Part shown: positions 5,251 to 9,546 of the stretch, piece by piece | How positions within the stretch are numbered: the stretch's first letter is position 1 | How the letters are laid out: the number at the start of each line of letters is the position of its first letter | Source of the DNA: UBA7692 sp964552715 | Lineage (GTDB): Bacteria > Bacteroidota > Bacteroidia > Chitinophagales > LD1 | Reading direction: 5' to 3' | Assembly (NCBI GenBank): GCA_964552715.1 | Contig: CAZKHZ010000145.1 | Coordinates: forward strand, 1-9,546 | Length of the DNA: 9,546 nucleotides | The notes under the pieces: model-generated | What the model saw: only the letters and a program-made list of their open reading frames with translations | The model's database searches: none | What the model was told of the DNA's origin: nothing | Position numbers and translations under genes: made by a program

Positions 5251-8200
5251 ATGAAGAAAATTTTATTAGCACTAATTGCACCATTTGTAATCCATCAGGC
5301 TGCTTTTTCTCAGTGTCAGTTAAGAACTACTGCAAATTTAGATACTGTTGTTTGCGGAGATGCAGTCATACTTAATGTATTTGGAAGAGGTCAGGGAGCG
5401 GTTGTTTTTCAAGAAAACTTTAATTCTGGTGCACCAAGTGGTTGGGCTTTTACGCAACAAGCAACTTTTACAAATCCTTGTAGCCCGTCAGGTGTGGATG
5501 GTACACCTCATATTTGGATGGGAAGCCAATCAGCTTCTCCACGTTCATTGGAAACTAACCCTTATAATTTTTCAGCAGCGATTTCTGGAGCAACAATCTG
5601 TTTTGATTTGTTGTTGGCTGCTCAAGGTAACGGTAATCCTCCTCCTTGCGAAGGTCCTGACAGACCAGACGAAGGCATTTATTTACAATATAAAATTGGT
5701 AATGGACCTTGGGTTACTATACATTATTTCGATCCTAGTGGTGCTGGAGGTAATGACCCTGCTTTAATTAGCTGGAATAATTGGTGTTTTCAACTTCCGC
5801 AAGCTGCATTAGTCCCCAATGTTTCTATTCGTTGGTTTCAAACCATTGATTCGGGTGCAGATTTTGACCACTGGGGTATAGATAATGTTCAGATTTTCTT
5901 TAATGACCCAACCTATACAATATCTGTAAAAAATCCACAAGGTCAGGGAGTTTACACATTTCCACAAGGAAGCAGTGGCGGAGATTTACCCTCGGTTGCT
6001 CCGCGCGTAACCACTACTTATGCCTTTGAAATGAGGAATTCAAATGGAGATGTTTGTTATGATTCATTTACGGTTTTTGTTAAAGATCCGTTTTTTGAAA
6101 TCACTGCAGGTAGAGATACAACAGTTTGCGCAGGTAAATGTGCAGTATTAAGTTCAAGTGCCAAAGTGGTTAAAACTTATGAAAAGACAGTAACCTTCGC
6201 TAATACTCAGCTTACTCAAATTGCTACAGGAATTGCTGGGGCTGCAACAGCTATAGATGTAACTGTGGGTGGAATGAATAACACAACACTTCAAAACAAT
6301 ATGATACAAAGTGTGTGTATTGCCAATCTTGGATTCTTTGGTTTTAATTTGTTTCCCCCGAGCCAGCAAACAATTGGCGATTTGCGCATTCGTTTGCTTT
6401 GCCCAGATGGTACTGCAATTGTTTTGGTTCCTACAGGCGTAACTACCAGCACTACGCCATTAACTGGATACACCAATACTTGCTTTGCAATTGGTTCAAC
6501 TACAAATATTGGAACTGGCACACCACCATACTCGGGCAGCTATCAACCCAATCAACCATTTAATAACCTAAGCGGTTGTAGCACCAACGGTGTATGGAAA
6601 ATGGAAATTTCTACTGCCAATGCGGCAAGCTTTGGTCAAGGAACTTTCTTAGGATGGTCTATTACATTGAAAGACCCGGAAGTTTCATACAATGGTAATT
6701 TCAATTGGTCGCCAACCACAGATATGACAAATCCAACTTCGCCCACACCTACTATTTGCCCCACAGCAACCAGAGATTATGTGTTGGCAGTTTCTGATAG
6801 TGCAAATTGCAAAACCGTTAGAGATACCGTAAGGGTTACTGTGCAGCAAAACTGCTGCAATTTCACTATTGCAACTACTGCTACTCAACCAAGTTGTGGA
6901 GCTAGTAATGGTGCAATAACTGTTACACCTACACCAGTCGGAACTTACACATACTTATGGAATGATAATAATGCCTTATCAGCCAGAACAGGTTTGGCTG
7001 CTGGTACTTATCGTGTTACCGTTACAGATGTTGCCAATGGCGGTTGCACAAAAGACACCATAATAATATTGAATTCAAATAGCAGTTTGTCATTGCAACT
7101 TACCAATCCTGTTAACCCAGGTTGTGGTACAGCCAATGGCAGTGTAACTGTTGGGCTAAGTGGCGGCACTGCACCGTATGTTGTAGGCATTACCTTAACT
7201 GGTGGACCAACACAAACCATCAATGTGCCAATTGCCATTTCGCAAGCAGTGTCAAATTTGGCAGCGGGCACTTACACCATTGTGGTTACCGATGCACAGC
7301 AATGTCAGCAAACTCAAACAGTTACACTTACCTTGCCAAACGCGCCAACAATAACTTCTGTTACATCCACTACCGAAACTTGTTTGGGTGATAACACCGC
7401 AACCGCAACAGTGAATGCAACTGGTGGAACCGGCACATTAGCTTATGCTTGGAGCAATCAGCAACAAACTCCAACTGCTACAGGTTTAGCACCCAATACT
7501 TATACCGTTACTGTAACAGATGCAAATAGCTGCACAGCTACTGGCAGCGTAACAGTGGTGGCTGGTCCAGTTTGTTGTGTATTGAATCTTACGGCTGCTG
7601 TTACCCAACCTACTTGTGGCGCAACAGATGGCTCTATCACCGTAACTGCTTCTCCGCAAGCAGCTTATACTTATGCTTGGAGTGCCGGTGGAAGCACAAC
7701 AGCTACTAACAGTAACTTAGGTGTTGGCACTTATCGTGTCACGGTTACCAATACAAGCAACAACTGTTTAAAAGATACTTCATTTACCTTAACCAATCCC
7801 AACGGACCAACGGTTGATAGTTTCAAAATAAAAACTGTTTCGTGTACTGCTACCAATGACGGTGCGGTTACAGTTTATGCTTCAAGCCCTAATGGTGTAA
7901 ATGTTACTGCAGGTTTTAACTGGAGCAATGACAACGATTCTACCGATACCCAAAGCGATTTGGCTGTGGGAACTTACTTCTTTACTGTAACAGATTTAGT
8001 AGGTTGCCAAACAACTGGCAGTGTGCAAATTGGTAAAGACCCAAGCTGCTGCTCGTTTCAAGTATCTGCAACGCCAACTGCAGCGGGATGCACCACCAAC
8101 GATGGTAGCATACAAGTAGCGGTAACTACGCAAGGAACAACTCCTTACGAGTATAGTATTGATGGAACTACCTATCAACAAGGCACTTCATTCAGCAGTA

Positions 8201-9240
8201 TTGCTGCTGGAAGCTACTCGATATATGCACGTGATGCAAATGGATGTGGCGATACAGTTACAGTTACAGTAACCTCTCCTGCCAATAATATCACATTGAC
8301 TTTGATACCAACCAACCCTAATTGTACTAATGCAAATTCAGGAAGTGTTGTTGCTAATGTAACTGGAGGGAACGGAAGCATTTCATTTAACTGGAATTTT
8401 ATTGGTTCATCCAATACTATTAGCAACCTTGCCGCAGGAACTTACAATGTTACAGTTACTGATGATGTAGGCTGCACAAAAAACGATTCTGCCACACTTA
8501 TTGCCAATCAACCTGTTGTGCTTGATTTAGGAATTGATAGAAACTTTTGTGTGGGTGGAAATACCACATTAAATGCGCCAACAGGTTTTACTTCTTATGT
8601 ATGGAGCACTGGTGAAACTACCGAAAGCATTATTGTAGATGCTACCAGTAACTATAGTGTAACAGTAACCAACGCTTCGGGTTGTACTGGAAGTGATGCG
8701 GTGGTGCTTACAGTTTTTGATAATCCAGTGGTTACGCTACCAGCCGATACAAGTATTTATGACAATAATAAAATATTGTTTGCTCCGGCAGTTGACGGCA
8801 GCAAGGTAAATGCAACTTACTTGTGGCAGCCCGAAACTAGTTTGACCTGCAATGATTGCGAAAAGCCAGTTGCCTCGCCTGATGATACCATCACTTATCT
8901 ATTGGTGTTTACCGATGCAAATGGTTGTGTTGATTCTGCTTCAACCACTATCAACATCATTAAAGGTGCTAAGATTTTTATGCCGAATGTGTTTTCGCCA
9001 AATGGCGATAACAAGAACGATATTTTACTTCCCATAAGTATTGGTGTAAAAAGTATTTCCTGGAAAGTGTTTAACCGTTGGGGCGAATTGGTGTTTGTAA
9101 CCAACGATTTAAATGTTGGTTGGGATGCCACTTTTAAAGGCGATGCACAACCATCGGGGGTGTATATCTACACCATGAGTGTTACATTTAAGAATAACAC
9201 TTCAAATAGCTACAACGGCAGCGTAACGCTTATTAGATAG
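5251..9240 (+). CDS. Large T9SS-secreted modular surface protein with SprB repeats and CHU_C (type B) sorting domain
   Basis: A 1329-residue secreted protein, probably a cell-surface or released adhesin-like protein. Modules in order: signal peptide 1-20 or 1-21 (MKKILLALIAPFVIHQAAFS); Ig-like strands 22-50; MAM/reelin-like jelly roll about 51-217 (ENFNSGAPSGW to HWGIDNVQIFF); remaining Ig strands 218-280; a second Ig-like start 281-306 (RDTTVCAGKCAVL); proprotein-convertase P domain about 307-476 (NGVWKMEIS and GTFLGWSITL); remaining Ig strands 477-534; about seven SprB-like repeats 535-1088 with the recurring GTYxVTVTD; two Ig/PKD-like modules 1089-1161 and 1162-1240; gliding-motility-associated C-terminal domain 1241-1329 (FMPNVFSPNGDNKND, VFNRWGELVF, PSGVYIY). 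ATG 5251 is preferred over the adjacent in-frame GTG at 5248. It lies 11 bases after the 137-residue secreted protein and before a strong terminator. The frame is intact. No catalytic domain was seen, so the binding target is unknown. Confidence 0.93.
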   Translation: MKKILLALIAPFVIHQAAFSQCQLRTTANLDTVVCGDAVILNVFGRGQGAVVFQENFNSGAPSGWAFTQQATFTNPCSPSGVDGTPHIWMGSQSASPRSLETNPYNFSAAISGATICFDLLLAAQGNGNPPPCEGPDRPDEGIYLQYKIGNGPWVTIHYFDPSGAGGNDPALISWNNWCFQLPQAALVPNVSIRWFQTIDSGADFDHWGIDNVQIFFNDPTYTISVKNPQGQGVYTFPQGSSGGDLPSVAPRVTTTYAFEMRNSNGDVCYDSFTVFVKDPFFEITAGRDTTVCAGKCAVLSSSAKVVKTYEKTVTFANTQLTQIATGIAGAATAIDVTVGGMNNTTLQNNMIQSVCIANLGFFGFNLFPPSQQTIGDLRIRLLCPDGTAIVLVPTGVTTSTTPLTGYTNTCFAIGSTTNIGTGTPPYSGSYQPNQPFNNLSGCSTNGVWKMEISTANAASFGQGTFLGWSITLKDPEVSYNGNFNWSPTTDMTNPTSPTPTICPTATRDYVLAVSDSANCKTVRDTVRVTVQQNCCNFTIATTATQPSCGASNGAITVTPTPVGTYTYLWNDNNALSARTGLAAGTYRVTVTDVANGGCTKDTIIILNSNSSLSLQLTNPVNPGCGTANGSVTVGLSGGTAPYVVGITLTGGPTQTINVPIAISQAVSNLAAGTYTIVVTDAQQCQQTQTVTLTLPNAPTITSVTSTTETCLGDNTATATVNATGGTGTLAYAWSNQQQTPTATGLAPNTYTVTVTDANSCTATGSVTVVAGPVCCVLNLTAAVTQPTCGATDGSITVTASPQAAYTYAWSAGGSTTATNSNLGVGTYRVTVTNTSNNCLKDTSFTLTNPNGPTVDSFKIKTVSCTATNDGAVTVYASSPNGVNVTAGFNWSNDNDSTDTQSDLAVGTYFFTVTDLVGCQTTGSVQIGKDPSCCSFQVSATPTAAGCTTNDGSIQVAVTTQGTTPYEYSIDGTTYQQGTSFSSIAAGSYSIYARDANGCGDTVTVTVTSPANNITLTLIPTNPNCTNANSGSVVANVTGGNGSISFNWNFIGSSNTISNLAAGTYNVTVTDDVGCTKNDSATLIANQPVVLDLGIDRNFCVGGNTTLNAPTGFTSYVWSTGETTESIIVDATSNYSVTVTNASGCTGSDAVVLTVFDNPVVTLPADTSIYDNNKILFAPAVDGSKVNATYLWQPETSLTCNDCEKPVASPDDTITYLLVFTDANGCVDSASTTINIIKGAKIFMPNVFSPNGDNKNDILLPISIGVKSISWKVFNRWGELVFVTNDLNVGWDATFKGDAQPSGVYIYTMSVTFKNNTSNSYNGSVTLIR
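6853..8514 (+). repeat. Array of about seven SprB-like repeats within the surface protein gene
   Basis: Seven units of roughly 75-92 residues start near residues 535, 608, 700, 775, 854, 933 and 1014. Each has an early Cys followed by an (S/A)NG or (T/N)DG-like turn and a (V/I)xV strand, a central W or Y, the motif (L/I)AAGTYxVTVTD with variations, then a Cys or GC and a terminal strand. This matches the SprB repeat known from the Flavobacterium gliding adhesin SprB and many T9SS proteins. The units are diverged and not identical at the DNA level, so this is an old array rather than a recent tandem expansion. Confidence 0.85.
8971..9237 (+). other. Region encoding the CHU_C / type B T9SS C-terminal sorting domain
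   Basis: Residues 1241-1329 match the gliding-motility-associated C-terminal domain: opening FMPNVFSPNGDNKND, central WKVFNRWGELVF, WDATFKG, PSGVYIYTM and closing SYNGSVTLIR. In known systems this domain directs export through the type IX translocon. Type B domains can be retained and need a PorP/SprF-like partner, as shown for SprB of Flavobacterium johnsoniae. No such partner gene is in the window. Confidence 0.92.
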
Positions 9241-9264
9241 CAATTGCTTATATAATTCATTTTT

Positions 9265-9303
9265 AAAGAGGCTATTTCGACATTCGAGATAGCCTCTTTT
9301 TTT
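9265..9303 (+). terminator. Strong intrinsic terminator after the surface protein gene
   Basis: AAAGAGGCTAT (9265-9275) pairs perfectly with ATAGCCTCTTT (9289-9299). The stem is extended inward by a T-G wobble and TCG/CGA pairs, giving about 15 pairs around the loop ACATT. A run of seven T (9297-9303) follows. It lies 25 bases after the stop codon. The flanking A run makes some activity on the other strand possible. Confidence 0.9.
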
Positions 9304-9408
9304 ATTCTGAAATAATTGCAGTTTTTTTAATGGTAAAGAGCGAATTGCGCGTTAACAACCCCCTTGTATTTTCTCGTCCCCCGTCCTTCGCCACCCGTCC
9401 CTTCAAAC

Positions 9409-9443
9409 AAAAAAGCCCCGCCACTTTGCAGCAACGGAGCTTT
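9409..9443 (-). terminator. Intrinsic terminator of the leftward gene at the right edge
   Basis: On the minus strand AAAGCTCCG (9443-9435) pairs with CGGGGCTTT (9420-9412), nine pairs including one T-G wobble around a 14-base loop. Six T (9414-9409) begin at the end of the stem. It lies 66 bases after the stop codon of the partial leftward gene and faces the terminator of the surface protein gene. Confidence 0.8.
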
Positions 9444-9480
9444 ATTTATTCATTCAAAAGTTAGCCATTTTATTTCCGCT

Positions 9481-9505
9481 CACCTCCCAACTACCACCTC
9501 CCAAC
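9481..9505. repeat. Short direct repeat CACCTCCCAAC, two copies
   Basis: The 11-base sequence CACCTCCCAAC occurs at 9481-9491 and again at 9495-9505, separated by TAC, just after the 3' end of the leftward partial gene. It is part of a C-rich intergenic stretch. No function is known to me. Confidence 0.6.
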
Positions 9506-9509
9506 AAAA

Positions 9510-9546
9510 TTATTCTTCCACCACTTCAATGCTGAATTTGCCCGCT
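9510..9546 (-). CDS. C-terminal end of a leftward gene, product unknown
   Basis: Reading leftward from the edge, one frame gives AGKFSIEVVEE followed by TAA (stop at 9512-9510). The other two minus frames cannot be judged as genes over so short a stretch. The correctly oriented, well-formed terminator 66 bases downstream is the main support that a gene ends here. Eleven residues are too few to name a family. Confidence 0.5.
   Translation of the reverse strand, partial: AGKFSIEVVEE

Noticed and set aside
5248..5253. GTG at 5248 as the start of the large surface protein
   Set aside because: It is directly followed by an in-frame ATG that gives the usual MKK signal-peptide start, so ATG 5251 is preferred.
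5348..5767. Rightward open frame of 139 codons inside the surface protein gene
   Set aside because: It overlaps the signal-bearing 1329-residue frame in another phase and has no plausible domain or start context.
6853..8514. DNA-level tandem repeat or CRISPR-like array
   Set aside because: The similarity is at the protein level in diverged 75-92-residue units. There are no identical short repeats with spacers.

Overview
The window looks like chromosomal DNA of a member of the phylum Bacteroidota, probably a gliding, environmental lineage near Chitinophagales, Sphingobacteriales or Flavobacteriales. The evidence is a large secreted protein with SprB-type repeats and a gliding-motility-associated (CHU_C, type B) C-terminal sorting domain for the type IX secretion system. 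The AT-rich composition, the lack of clear Shine-Dalgarno sequences and Bacteroidota-like promoter motifs (TTG...TAnTTTG, TAnnTTTG) agree with this. No mobile element, tRNA, rRNA or CRISPR array was seen.

Left part (1-2547), housekeeping and redox genes: a leftward flavodoxin-fold NAD(P)H oxidoreductase cut by the window edge, a rightward RluA-family pseudouridine synthase with no ATG start, and a leftward Kv-beta/YghZ-like aldo/keto reductase. These are single genes, not an obvious pathway.

Middle part (2703-4691), a compact rightward cluster: a close homologue of the amino-acid transporter LeuT (NSS family), a 34-residue one-helix membrane protein in the position and form of the MetS-type small subunit of NSS transporters, and an antibiotic-biosynthesis-monooxygenase (ABM)-fold protein whose GTG start directly abuts the small gene's stop codon. 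The first two probably form a sodium-coupled amino-acid importer. Three side-chain-pocket positions differ from LeuT.

Right part (4826-9240), a secreted-protein pair: a 137-residue secreted protein of unknown function and, 11 bases later, a 1329-residue modular surface protein. The latter has a signal peptide, two Ig-like modules that each appear to be interrupted by an inserted jelly-roll domain (a MAM/reelin-like domain and a proprotein-convertase P domain), about seven SprB-like repeats, two more Ig/PKD-like modules and the type IX sorting domain. A strong terminator follows. A second terminator, facing left, belongs to a gene whose last 11 codons enter at the right edge.

The most notable points are the twice-interrupted Ig architecture and the Cys-Cys-marked repeat pattern of the adhesin-like protein, the tiny NSS subunit gene, and the altered substrate pocket of the LeuT homologue. 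I found no clearly new multi-gene system.
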